From: Craterostigma plantagineum
Lineage: Eukaryota; Streptophyta; Magnoliopsida; Lamiales; Linderniaceae
Direction of reading: 5' to 3'
Length of the DNA stretch: 64,000 nucleotides
Assembly: GCA_027422505.1 (NCBI GenBank)
Contig: JAPQWV010000018.1
Location: 13,224,001-13,288,000, forward strand
The notes beneath the pieces were generated by a model that saw nothing but the letters and a program-made list of their open reading frames with translations, did no database searches and was not told the DNA's origin. The translations under genes and the position numbers were made by a program. Below, piece by piece: positions 10,361-22,742 of this stretch (the stretch's first letter is position 1; every line of letters begins with the position of its first letter).

Positions 10361-13294
10361 ATGGATGCATACTCGCTCGGAAATGACAACCGTTCGCCGA
10401 TTTTGTAACGAGGCGAATATACCGTCTGGAGAAGCCGCTTCCTCAATTTCATCGCTTTAAAGATCAAGCCGAGAATTTGCTGAAATCACTAGAAGAGGGA
10501 CCCGCATAGTTTTGGATGAATGTCCCCGGTGATGAATCAGTAACCCCTCAAATTCCCGCATCTAGGCGACTGAAGGAGCCTCGGGAATACTCAATCGAGG
10601 AGAGGGCTCGAGCTAAGGCTGATCTAGTAGCCACGAATACCCTCATGCAGGGCATCCCCAATAACATATATAGACAGATTGATAGCCTTTCATCGGCTAA
10701 AGGAATGTGGGATGAACTGCATAGGATGATGCAGAGGACGGAAGTTGGCATAAAGGCCAAAAAGGCGAACATTCTCACTGCTTACGACTCCTTTAAAGCA
10801 AAGCCGGAGGATATGAGATGAGATACCTCACTCTTCTCAACGAGATGAGGAAGCTAGAAATCATAAAGACCAATGTGGAGACAAACATCCGATTTCTCTC
10901 TTCTCTGCTCGTGGAATGGAAGAAAATATCCACTCAATTTCGACAGAATAAAGATCTAGAGGAGTTGGATATCCATGCCGTGTTTGACAATCTCGCACAA
11001 CATGAGGATGATATAAGCGAGATTCAAAAGGTGCAGAAGGGCAAACAAATCGAAGACACTGTTGCCTTAGTCTCGGAGAAGAGGAGCTCAAAATCAAGAA
11101 AAGAAAAGATCGTTAGGCCTCCTCCTCCTTCAGAGTAGGAAGAAGAGTCGGACTCCGACGTTGAGCCAGACATGAAGGCTCTAGGAAAGCAGTTGGCTCT
11201 AATAGGAAAAATGATGAGCAAGAAATACTTCAAAAAGAAGTCTTCAACCTCAGCCAACAGACTTCGGACTACAAGATCTAAAAACAAAGAACTTGCACCA
11301 GAGAGCTCCGAAGTCAAGAACCCAAAAGAGGCTAACAAATGCTTCAACTGTGGCAAGCCAGGTCACTTTGCCAGAGAGTGCACTCTTCCGAAGAAGAGAT
11401 ATGCCAACTACTACTCCAGGAAGCTCCAACTGACTAAACAGAAGGAAGCTGGAGTAGCTCTCATGGCCGAACAAGACCAATGGCTCGAGGACACGTCGAG
11501 TTCTGAAGAAGACAATTTAGCCCTCATGGCCCGTCTCGACCATGAATGGGACGCTGAAACTACCAATCATACGGACGACGAAAACGAATCCACCTCTTCA
11601 CGGGAGGTAGACCTACATTCCACATTATTGACCATGTTAGATTCATATCAAAAACAATATGCTAACATGAAATGTGAGTAGAAAAGTATTAAGGAAGTAG
11701 AGGATAAACTTTCTAGGTCTCAGGAAAGGATAAATAGTCTCGAATCAGAACTTAGGAGCTCTAGTGCTAAAATAGAACTTACTAAGAGCCTATATTCTAG
11801 AGAGTCTAGTCAACCTCAATTAGGACAGCCGAAAAGATTAAAGAATTAGAAGATAGGCTAGCAAATAACTACAATTGCTTGGTTAGTAACTCAACGAGAA
11901 AGCCACCTTAAATTGTAGGATAACCGGAGCTACCACTAAGATCACTAACTTAGAAGCTCAATTAGAAATATCAAATGCTAAGGTTAGTGAGCTTAGTAAA
12001 GAACTAGACGCCTGCCAAGCTGCCAAACTGACAGTAGAAAATAATTATGCTCTCCTAGGTGAGGAACGCAAGAAACTATATGCTAAAATTAAGAAATTAG
12101 ATGATATCGTTACGCGTAGGGGACAATCCGAACAGACGATATTTTTAAACAAACCAAAGGATATAGAGTTCTACAATCCTATAGAGGGCATATGTTTCAC
12201 TAACCCACACGAGTTTTACGGAAAAAGGAAATATATGATATTAAGCACATGAGTTTAGGAGTAACCTCTCTTAGAGAATTTACTGAATCGACACACCAAA
12301 ATAATTTTGATTCATCTATGAGAAAAGCCTCACATGGGCCTGAGATCCCCTTTGACTGCAGTGCGCTAAATGAAAGAGACAGAAATATGAAACCGTCATC
12401 AACACCTGTCTCTGACCTATTTCAACTTCCTGACCCTCAAACAGTCCTCGAGGAAGCCAAAGTCGCTCATTATAAAAATTCTCTCTACAAACCTCCTATA
12501 ATCAAACAGATAGAGGAATCTCAAGCAAAACTAGATAAAGAAAGAGAGAATTTCGAAGTTGAAAAGAAAACGTTCTTAAAAGAGATGGAAAATCTCAAAG
12601 CTTTCTCATCCTCCCAAACTACCTCTCATGCTATTATGAAAAGCGTGAAAATCGAAAAATCACGTTCGAAAGATCAAAAGAGTATTAATAATTCTGTTAA
12701 GTGTGCTAAGACTAAAGTTACTTTACCTACGTCTACAGGGAGCGTAGGGCAAGCACTAATATCGAAGGCGAGAGTGTCTAGTCTTAAGAAGGAGCAAGTA
12801 GATTTGAGTATGCTTAAGAATGTTGTTCCCTCTGTATGAATAAATGACAATCGTAGAAATAAAAGAGCCATTTCTTCGCTTAGAGTAATTGCTTCTACGT
12901 GTACTCTTCAGCCCATCACCTTTAGAAGCACCAACAACGAAATAGGCTCTACCTCACAAATTAAATATAATCATTCTGAAACAAATGCCACTAGGAAGAC
13001 TCGTAGGAAACAAGATCCAGCCATAAAGAAAGCTTATGGCGCCGTACATGTCTGTACTCACCTAAGGTATCCCGTAAAATTGAGTCCCCCAAGCACCTTA
13101 GGAGATTATCAAAAGAAAAGACCTTTTCCTCAGTCAAGCCTACCAAAGCATTTGTGCGTGCTGAAATTAACCTTCCCTGCAAGGTTCAACCCAAATGGAT
13201 TCCTAAATCTCCGCCTAGGACGACAAAAGCCAAAAAGGCCAAGTCACCTAAAGAGGCATCACCCAAAACCTCTCCTACGAAAGTGATATGGGTT
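10361..13294 (+). pseudogene. E1 gag, long with C-terminal coiled-coil region
   Basis: Gag starts at ATG 10361 (MDAYSLGNDN) and meets TAA at 10406. It continues as RGEYTVWRSRFLNF, then shifts frame to 10516-10821 and again to 10818-11681 (in-frame TAG at 11136). The capsid-like UBN2-type part contains KGMWDELHRMM. A CCHC knuckle, CFNCGKPGHFAREC, lies at about 11340-11381. From 11680 to 13290 the encoded sequence is Lys/Glu/Ser-rich with heptad-like stretches (LEEAKVAHYKN, EKKTFLKEMENL), as in the long SIRE-type Gag. Multiple stops make it non-functional. E2 is inserted at the end of this region, just before the protease. Confidence 0.88.
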
Positions 13295-13299
13295 ATTAG

Positions 13300-14899
13300 T
13301 GATAGGAATCGGTGCATATAATCATATATTACACGCAGCGGAAAATTAAAATTTTTATATCAACATATCATCCGATTCCCACAGGATCCATGCGAATTAA
13401 AACCTAACTAGTTTATAGAGATATACCTGCTTTCTTCGAGATGAGCGATGCTTGATAATACCAAACGTATGGTATCTCTACCGATATCCACCAGGAACTC
13501 GATCAAAGAATCGTCCTTTCTCCCGCTAGAAAATACTCGGACGATGTATCTTGATTCACTAATACCCAAGAGCTCGTAATTATTAAAGAAAAGAGACGAT
13601 TTTGTAGGGTCTCGGCTCCCAATTTTATACACCTATCAACCATAGGATAAGATCTTCTAATATCTTTATTATATTAGTAAAGATCATAACATTATTATAT
13701 TCCATAGTTAGTGCAATCAACTCTCATTATTATAGCAACATAACGTGGGAACAAATCCCATTTAATAATGATAATTTCCTTGCATGTTCTTTTGCGTGAT
13801 TTTAGAAGCCGATCTCCTACCACTCAATCCTTTCCATCTATAAATTAATATTCAAATATATATCAAATATATATTTAATATAAATTCATCATATATTATA
13901 CGAGTCTCATTTATTTTGTATCATATGATAATCAAATAAATTATCTTATAATTAATTTGTCATCATATTTACATCTCCATGTAACATACAAAGTTTAATC
14001 TCTTTGATCTTTTTCTTTTCGGTGTGACCCAGTAGGATCCATGTCACGTGGCAATAGAATTAGATCCAATTCTAATTCTATAAATCATAAGCGGTATCTA
14101 GCAAATACGTTAAGACTACCCAAGTGACACAGATAATAAGTATCTGAAATACGAATCATCATCCTTAAGCAGTAACTGCCCGTGTCAATTCCTTGTCGCA
14201 TAATATCCTAAATAAGTTCAAGGTAGGAATGTGTCATCCTCGCAACTTATTTATTTCTTGATTCATAAAGTTTATCGTAAATATGATTACTCTTAATCAC
14301 ATTGCATGCATTACGATATCACCTTTATCAAGGGGCCCGTGGATATTATCACTCATGAAATGAGGGACAAAATATTCTTGATGAACGTAATCCACTGCAC
14401 CAGTCACGCTTGTCGTAACACCACCCGTATGGTTACCTTTTACGGCTAACGTTGAGCGATACTAACAGACACGCATTTCCAGTGTTGAAAAATGAACATC
14501 TCATATTACAGAATTCAAGACACGTATGAAACATTAAAACACAAACACAATCCATAGTATGTTTCATTTCGGGTCTATCCGATATCATAATCTCCATTAT
14601 ATATCTGTGTGATTAAATTGATAACTCTTTATCAAATAGTTTGTAGAATTTAACTATCATTTTATCCACACATTAACCTTAAAACATGATAATTAGTGTT
14701 CCATGCTAAATATCAAGATTAAGGATAATTTAGAGTAAATAATATTTAATTCATTATGGAATTCTACAATCTAAGTCATCGACTTAAACGACCCAAAAAT
14801 AGTTAATTTACTCAAGGATAAAAATGATGTAAATCATTCAATTCGTGAAAATAAAAAGCGCAACAATATAAATATTGACTTGTGATCATAATACTAACA
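13300..14899 (-). mobile_element. 3' LTR of E2
   Basis: 1600 bp, plus-strand ends TGATAGGAATCGG and ATACTAACA. The first base pair after TG differs from the partner (TGTTAGG). The PPT on the minus strand (GATCAAGTGGGAGATT) abuts it at 14900-14915. It encodes nothing recognisable. Confidence 0.95.
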
Positions 14900-14981
14900 A
14901 TCTCCCACTTGATCTAAAGCCAAAACTAAACATCTCTATGCATGTAGCAATAAACAAGGGTCCTCAGAATATTCATTTAAT

Positions 14982-16616
14982 TCAAAGCCAATTTCCATCG
15001 TATCTAATACCCATAGATTCACTATGAGAAGTGTGCTTGGCTTGAGGTAAAGGTTTTGTCAGTGGGTCGGCTGTGTTGCCGGCGGAATCGACTCTGCAAA
15101 CCTTCACATCACCTCTATCAACGATTTCTCGTATTAAGTGATAACGACGTAGAACATGTTTGGATCTTTGGTGTGACATAGGCTCTTTCGCTTGAGCAAT
15201 AGCTCCATTGTTGTCACAATACAACTCAATTGGGCCATCAATACTAGGAACTACACCAAGCTCAGTTATGAACTTTCTTATCCAACATCCATCTTTAGCC
15301 GTTTCAGAAGCAGCTATGTATTCTGCCTCAGTAGTGGAATCTGCTGTTGTTTCCTGTTTGGAACTCTTCCAACTAGCAGCATCTCCATTGAGCAGAAAAA
15401 CATATCCTGATTGCGATCTCATATCATCATGGTCGGTTTGAAAACTAGCATCAGTGTAACCTTTTACAACGAGCTCAAGTTCACCACCATAAACAAGGAA
15501 CATATCCTTAGTCCTTTTCAAGTACTTGAGGATATTTTAACTGCACGCCAATGTGCTATGCCTGGAGTTGCCTGATATCTACTTGTCACACTAAGCGCGT
15601 ATGACACGTCAGGGCGAGTGCATATCATGGCGTACATGATAGATCCAATTGCCAAAGCATATGGAACCCTACTCATCTCATTCAGCCCGTCAGGTGTTTT
15701 AGGACACTGATTATTGCTCAAATGTATACCATGTGACATAGGTGTGGAACCTTTCTTGCAATCTTGCATAGAAAACCGCTTCAACACCTTTTCAATATAT
15801 GCACTTTGACTCAATCCTATGAGTCTCTTCGATCTATCCCTATAGATCTTGATGCCCAAAATGTAAGCAGCATCGCCCAAATCCTTCATCGAGAACATTA
15901 ACGAGGATTTGACAAACTCCAGTGATGGAACATCATTGTCGATAAGAAGTATGTCATCTACATACAGTACTAGAAAAACTATTGCACTCCCACTAGTTCT
16001 CTTGTATACACAAGGTTCCTCTTCGCATTTGATAAAATCAAATATTTTGATCTCTTTATCGAAGCGTTTGTTCCAACTTCGTGATGCTTGCTTCAACCCA
16101 TAAATGGATTTCTGAAGCTTGTATACCTTCCTAGCATTCAATGGATCTACAAAACCTTCCGGTTGTGTCATGTACACATCTTCCTCTAAATCACCATTTA
16201 GAAATGCAGTTTTAACATCCATTTGCCATATTTCATAGTCGTGAAATGTGGCAATTGCTAGAATGGTCCGAATCAACTTAAACATAACGACTGGTGAGAA
16301 AGTTTCGTCATAGTCAACTCCTTGAACTTGTTTGAAACCTTTCGCTACCAGTCGTGCCTTGTATGTAGTCAGATTACCGTCCATGTCTGTCTTCCTTTTG
16401 AAAACCCATTTGTTTCAGTGGCTTTTACACCATCAGGAAGATCGACTAAGTTCCAAACTTGATTGTCGTACATGGACTGCATCTCAGATTTCATGGCTCA
16501 TAGCCACTCATCAAAGTCAGGTCTGTCTACTGCTTCGTTATAAGTCATTGGGTCCTCAGTATCTAATACCAATATCTCATGTAGTCCCAAAAACCTCGCA
16601 GGTATTCGGACTATCC
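14982..16616 (-). pseudogene. E2 pol, RT and RNase H part
   Basis: Reading leftwards: RT with [42 protein letters not shown] and LVLYVDDILL (16384-15518), then a shift into RNase H (15521-14982) with YTDASFQTD, STTEAEYIAA, YCDNNGAIAQ and SKHVLRRYHLIRE. The end is MGIRYDGNWL, typical of the Tork-like/TNT1 side of copia. The YVDD site and RNase H acidic residues are present. The KWVFK start of RT (16385-16440) is out of frame with the rest, and there is a stop between RT and RNase H near 15518. The upstream part continues at 29961 beyond E3. Confidence 0.92.
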
Positions 16617-16621
16617 GTGTT

Positions 16622-16919
16622 TGTTGGTCCCGATTGCACCAAACAAGGAATCAAAGAGGCTTTAATGGAATGAAAAGGGAGAGGATCTCACCTTCAAGTG
16701 TGTGTATTGTGTGAAAAATAGGATAAGCCTTTTGATCTTTGATTACCTTTCGAATTGTGTTGGTAAAACCTTATATACCACATTAACCCTAGGTATATTA
16801 AGGCCCAAACACTAAAAATTTAAATAATTACATTCTAGTCCAAAGCCCAAGCTACAAAGATAATTACAATATTAAACCCAAGACATAAACTATTGACACA
16901 ATCACTAAATATCCTAACA
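16622..16919 (-). mobile_element. 3' LTR of E3
   Basis: 298 bp, plus-strand ends TGTTGGTCCCG and TATCCTAACA. On the coding strand a TATA box (GGTATATAAGG) lies around 16768-16778. The PPT (AAAGGGGGAGAT on the minus strand) is directly adjacent at 16920-16931. It is identical by eye to 29658-29955 and similar in ends and length to the LTR of E4. Confidence 0.97.
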
Positions 16920-16985
16920 ATCTCCCCCTTTGTGACAATTGTTGGGAGTATTGGATCTTGGGCGTTGTGATGGTGGATTAGCGTG

Positions 16986-19900
16986 TTAGTGTTCGCGAAG
17001 TCCTAGCTTGAACTCGAAGGCGCGGAGATTCCTTTGAAGGACCATTCGATCAGCTATAGCGTCGATGAACTTCGCGAACTTGGATCGGTAGTGTGGATCT
17101 TCTTCCGAAAGGATACGGCAAATCCTCATGAGTTTGTCTTGGATGATGGTGAGCGTCCCAATTGAGAATTTTGCCACTTCGGAGCAGCGCAGCAGCCTCA
17201 TCTTTCCCTTGTAGTTCGAGTAGGCGACCGCCGGATCATCTCCGTCGATACATCGCCTTCTCGGTAGTCGTCCGCGTTCTTGAAAGATGGGCGAGTTAGG
17301 TTCACCTTCTTCAGGTTGTGCTCCACCGCCATCTGCAGATCATGGGTGGCGAAGAATCTGACCTGTCGGAGCATATGGCGCTTGAGAGCTATGTAGCCCA
17401 TGGTGACCGGTTCAGCCCGTACGAGATGTCCCGAACTTCTGAGGACGAGTCTGAACTGCTTCATGGATTCCAGCATGTTGTACAGATCACCTAAGCGCAG
17501 AAATTTGAAGTCCGCCTCGCTTACTTCACAGCAGCTCTCGTCCTGCCTCATCACCGTGAACACTGGATAGTGAACACGTCCTTTCGACTCTTGGCGAAGG
17601 TCAGTGACTTTGCAGATGGGGGCCCGATTCATTTCCAGAGCGATGTTTTCTTCATCGGACAGCGTCCTCTTTGTGCACTTGTGGCAAAGAAGGCTCCATC
17701 GATAGAGCTTCTTCTTTTCCTCGCTCCAATTTTGAATGTTCATCAGCTCATATTCGTTGAAGGTCGTGATGATTTGCTCCTTGCGCCGCCAGATCCTCTT
17801 CCTGATCTCTTCTTGAAATGGCGCGGTGATCTTCTTATTTTCCCACGGTGCTTCTGGTATATCCGTCGTGGGCACATCCGGTTGAGTAGCAGGAGCCTCA
17901 GCTTGCTGCACTTGAAATTGTAGGATGTTCTCGAGCTCGGCAGGTTCAGCGTCGTACTCCTATCCGTTCTCGTTCTCTGCAGTGTTGATTAGAGTGAGCG
18001 AGGCTTCCTTTAGCAGACGTCGAGCATTTTCCACCAACTTCCTGGCTGCTACTGCATCGGCGGGTGTGTACAGCCATTCATCGTTAAAGATGTAGGCCTC
18101 GATCTCGTTCTGTGCGCAGTAGACGTCCTCGGAAGCCATGTTGGAATCGGTATTGAGAGGGGTATGGCTGTGTGGTGGCAAGGGTGTTGCGTCGGAGGAG
18201 TTTGAGGATTGTGGGGATGGTTGTGGTGGAGATTCTAGTGGTTCGGATGAGGTGATGGTTTTGGCTAGGATGATTTGGGCGTCGGTTGGTGTAGATGTGG
18301 TGGTGTCCTCTAACGTCGATGTGGTAGTTAGAGGTTCCGAGACGGTGGGTGGAGAAGGTGTGGTGGTGGTCTCTATCGCCGATGTGACAATTAGAGTTAC
18401 GGAGACGGTAGTAGGTGGTAATGTGGGTGATTTGGCTAATGACTCGGGGTTAATGGGATGGGATTTTTGGCTAGTGGGGTGTGAGGTTTCTCTTGCGGGC
18501 GTTGTTTCAGGTGCAGAGGAGGAAGGCGGCATCAATTGCACGAGTCCTTGTGATTGTGAGCCTTGTTGCCTCTCCCCCTCGCGGCGATCTTGATCATCGT
18601 CTTGATCGTCACGCCTGATCCCGCTAGACTCGCCTTGAGTACGGCAAGTCATTGGTTGAGTGATAATGGCCTTCATTTGCTGTTCCTCTTCGTCAAGTTC
18701 CGTCATTGATTCGAATCGGGCTCTGAGGATGTAGAAGAGCTCCTTTGTGGAAATTGTGGAGAGAACATCTTCAGCGTCCACATTTTGAGTTGGTGGTGGC
18801 ATCTCGAGGGCCACACCTTTGCCTTTGTCGATGGTGGACGCATCGAGACGCGCGTAGACTTTATCGAGGATAGACGCCTCAAGAGTCTTTGCAAACTCTT
18901 GAAGACGAGTCTCTAACGTGGTCTCAGTCACGAACTGGGGTAAGTTTAACAAGTTGGAATCCCGAAGAAATCCAACTGTCACCGAATCGGAGAAGATAGC
19001 CGATCGGCCGCCCGTTTGCACAGGACGGGAAAAGACGGGGTCACTCAGACTTCCCATTGGCATCATCGATGAGACAGACTCAAGTGAATGATGGCCTAGG
19101 CTCACGGTTGTTGTGATGTTGGCCGTGCTAGGTCTTCCGCTCTCAGTCACAGAGACATCACCGAGCATTCTGACAGAATCACGAAGACTCTGTAGTGAGG
19201 TAAAAGGTGTATGTGTCCTAGAAACGTAAGAAATTATGGGGAGTGAGGGCACTATACTCGATGTGCATGAAGAGGATACAGTCTGAGGCGAGGGACTGCT
19301 TGTTTCAACATCGACTATCTCCAAGCGGGATGCCGATGGCATACGTGGCTCCTCGTGGAATGTAATATCTTCCTGTAGAGAGGAAGATAAGTGGATTGGT
19401 GGGGTCGTTTGCATGGTTGAGCCAGATGCAACGTCTTCTACTCGGGAGGTGAACACATCACCTCCTGTACCTATTGGTTCGGCCCGACTTATATGTGGCT
19501 GAGGAGGTCGATCGTGTTTTTGTTTCGATCGACGCTCCGTGGGGCGGCTTACGTCATCCTCACGCGACCGTTTGTTCGGAACGCGGGTGGAAGAGGATAC
19601 GGCGCGACTCGATGACTTTTTGGAGGTGGTGGTGGGGTTTTGGCTAGTCCCGGGGTTAGGAGCAGTGGGGTTGATCTGCGCCGTAGGGACAGTGGATAGT
19701 GGGTGAGGGCTTTCGTGGAAAGAGGCTGTGGAGGCACGGTACTCTCGGACGTGCAGGTTGGTCGGGTTGGGATAGGCGAGAATGTCGTCTGGGATTATCA
19801 TTGCGTGTCGATCTTTCGCCGGAGTGTTTTTCTTGGCGAACTTCTCGACAGTGGGGATTAGGAAGTGTTCCGTTGCCGGGCGGATGCGAATGTTGGTGGA

Positions 19901-20692
19901 GTGCAAGCGGAAATGTTTGATGAGAGCTGGGAGCCACCGCATGTAAGGGACGAAGCGGTTTGTGACTCCCTTGGCGACTTCCCGGTCGCGACGTTGGATC
20001 ATGGAGACGAGATTCATCCATATGATGTCGGCGTAGTTGTACTTGCGGTTGTGGGCGATGCCGGTTAGGATGGTGAGGATTTGAAAGTTTTCGCGGTCCT
20101 GACCAGCATGCTTCCGTGACATGCATTTGTTCACCAGCAGGTACAGCGTTCGCCAGGGTTGGGGTAGATTACGGGTGGTGACTTCACTGAGGACAAGTGG
20201 GCCCTTCTTCTTCTTGTTTTCTGGTTGATAGCCCAGTCTGTCTATGTCCTCGATGAGTTGTTCATGGGTTGGTAGCGGGTCGTATGGTGAGTAGACAGGG
20301 AGTTGAAGCACTTCTTGGACTATCTTGCGAGTGAGGACCACCGTTTCTTGATCAATTTTGGCGGATAAGTTTTTAGTAAGGTGGAGTGGTCCAGCTATCT
20401 GCAACGTATGCCAGAATTGTTGAAGATACACTTGTGCTTCTGGCTCGCCATGAGTGAGGGCGTGGCGAAGTGGGTGCCCTTTGAGGATTTCTATAATAAT
20501 GGGGGCATCGCACCGAAAGCTGTCCAAGTCCACCATGTAATTGTTGGGAATCAAGGCCGCCCATTGACTTGTTGGGAAGATCTGCTCGATTGGTGGGACA
20601 TAGGTAAGCGTGTTGAGCTCGATGCGAGCGATGTCCCTTTGGATTGCAGCCGCCTCAAGTGCTTCAAGTGTACCTTGATCTTTGTTGGTCAT
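16986..20692 (-). CDS. E3 ORF3: conserved extra protein of SIRE-like copia elements, function unknown
   Basis: The first 910 codons (20692-17960) are open. In the same frame a single TAG (17960-17962) is followed by about 250 more codons, and one frameshift near 17250 leads into the last 70 (17201-16986). N-terminal block (about residues 30-260): YLQQFW, SPYDPLPT, LPQPWRTLY, VNKCMSRKHAG, GIAHNRKYNY..IIW. The middle (about 300-880) is rich in Pro, Ser and Thr. The C-terminal block contains MLRQVRFFATHDLQMAVE and KKVNLTRPSF. The same blocks occur in E1 (42174-45773) and E4 (58080-59904). I see no signal peptide, membrane helix, zinc motif or known catalytic site, so it is not Env-like. Similar uncharacterised proteins are, from memory, common next to copia pol genes in plant genomes. 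Role not established. Confidence 0.85.
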
Positions 20693-22742
20693 ATCTGTGC
20701 TCGACAGTAATTGTAATATGATTTGTACGGATTAATGTGGGTGAAACAATGAAAGTAGCCTCAAATTGTAAATGAAAATTTTCAATACTAGAAAATTTCT
20801 GAATTGAAGGCGTTCATTGAGAAGATTCGCAAAGCATAACACATAGACATGTCGAGAAAATTTTCGCATTTTGTGTAAAATTTGGCATGTAGTGGAAAAT
20901 TTCGCAGATTGAGTAAAATTTCGCAAGTATGGAAAATTTTCGCAAGTTAAGAAATCTCGCAAGTTGTCCAAATTTTTCGCAAGTAATGAGAAAATTTGCT
21001 AATTATCATACATAGACCAGTCGAGAGACATTTTCGCATATCAAGGAAATTTCGCACTCAGTCTATACATGAATTTTTGCATATAAGGAAAATTTCGCAC
21101 GTTGAAGTGATTTCGCATTCAGAGTGAATTTTCGCATGTATCAAAGAAATTTCGCATTCAGTTTATCCATGAATTTTCGCAATAACAAGGAAATTTCGCA
21201 TTCAGAGGAAATTTCCGCATGTAGTGTTAATGTTTCGCAGATTATAATATATAGACATGCCGAGAAAATTTTCGCAGATTGAGTAAGATTTCGCATGTAT
21301 TGGGAAATTTTCGCAAGTTATAGCACATAGACATGTCGTGAGAATTTTCGCATTTAGTGTAATTTTTTCGCATGTAATCCAAAACTTTCGCGGTGAAAAT
21401 TTGAAAACGGTATTAAATTTTCGCAGGTAGAAAGAGTTTTCAAGTTAGCAAAAATTTCGCAAGTTTTGAATTTTCTCAAGTGATATGGAAATTTCGCAGA
21501 GTGATGGAGCTTTGAAGAAAATCTGCTTAAGTTATAAAATTTCTGGGGTTCAAATTTTTGGGTCACTGTAGTTGCGAAACAGTGAAGATGCGAAAATATG
21601 TAATATGAAATGATGTGTATGAGAATTTCGCGGGGCTTCACATGCTGTAGCAGCGAAATTTTAACACATAAATTCTCGGATGAAAGTTTTCGCAGGTTCT
21701 TAGTCACTGTAGCAGCGAAAAATTTTAACGCCAGAGATTTCTCGGATAAAATTTCGCGGGACCTTACTCACTGTAGCGCAAGAAATTTCTCGGATAAAAA
21801 AAATTTCCTGGGGCCTAGCTCACTGTAGCAGCGAAATCTAACGTTTAAAGCATTTTCTGAGAATTTTCTCGGTGAAGAACACAGTGCGAAAACGTGCGAA
21901 ACGACGCAATAATTTTTTGCCTTAGACCTACTCAAATCTTAACCAAAATGCAATAATCTGAACTCAATCGACTCGAGATTGGACAGGCAATGCATATTTG
22001 GGGGTTTTAAACATCAAAAAGCTAACATGCGTCCGATTTAAAGCCGAGAAGAAATTAATTTAAACCAAAAAAACTAAACGGGGCAGAAACTGGATTAAAT
22101 TGAACGAGAAGCAGTTTATTTGCGATGTATTCATACCGAAAGGCTGATTTTGACGTCGGAGAATGCAGATAAACGGGTTTTGAATGCAGATTTGAGGACG
22201 ACGACGACTGCGAGGGTTTTGAGAAATTTTTGAAAAGGGGGTGCGAAATTTTTGAAATTTTCTCGGGTATTTGTAAGATTGTGAAAAACGTTAAGGGTTT
22301 TGGGGTTTTAGGGATTTTGTTACTGTTCATGCGAAATTTTTGAGTTAATGGGACGAAATTCGTGGGCTTGATCAAAATTGGAACCGGATCTGATTTTTGC
22401 GGACTTGGTCAAAATTGGGTCCAATTAAAGTTCAATTGGTCCAATTTTGACCCTGTTTGACCAGAAATTTAAAAATTCAACCCAAAACATTTTAATCGGT
22501 CCAATTTTGACTCAGTTTGACCAAACTTTAAAATTTCAACCCAATTTTTTTTTTTTTAAAATAGGCAAAATAAGAGACTCCCCCTTAATTGAAAACTCCC
22601 TTTTTAAATAATGCAAAAATCAGAAGCTCCCCCTTAATCGAAAACTCCCCCTCAAAAGACATAATTTAGAAGACACATAGAGAATGAAATGAAGTGAAAG
22701 GACATATGTACACTTTATCAAAGTTCATGTAGGGTCGATTGA
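20693..22742 (-). other. E3 spacer between pol and ORF3: TTTCGCA motif array and purine tracts
   Basis: From about 20860 to 21840 the plus strand carries roughly two dozen TTTCGCA words (with ATTTCGCAAGT, TTTCGCATTCAG variants), nearly all in one direction, plus TTTCTCGG further right. Apparent Phe/Arg-rich reading frames here are by-products of the motif. At 22575-22660, near the pol stop, the coding strand has three to four copies of TTAAGGGGGAGTTTTC-like purine tracts resembling the true PPT. No gene supported. Confidence 0.8.

Noticed and set aside
18138..18593. Gly/Val-rich plus-strand reading frame of 151 codons
   Set aside because: Antisense of the Pro/Ser/Thr-rich middle of E3 ORF3, with no family resemblance.
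21354..21707. 117-codon minus-strand frame in the E3 spacer (similar ones at 28575-29146)
   Set aside because: Phe/Arg/Lys-rich sequence produced by the TTTCGCA array; no independent coding support.
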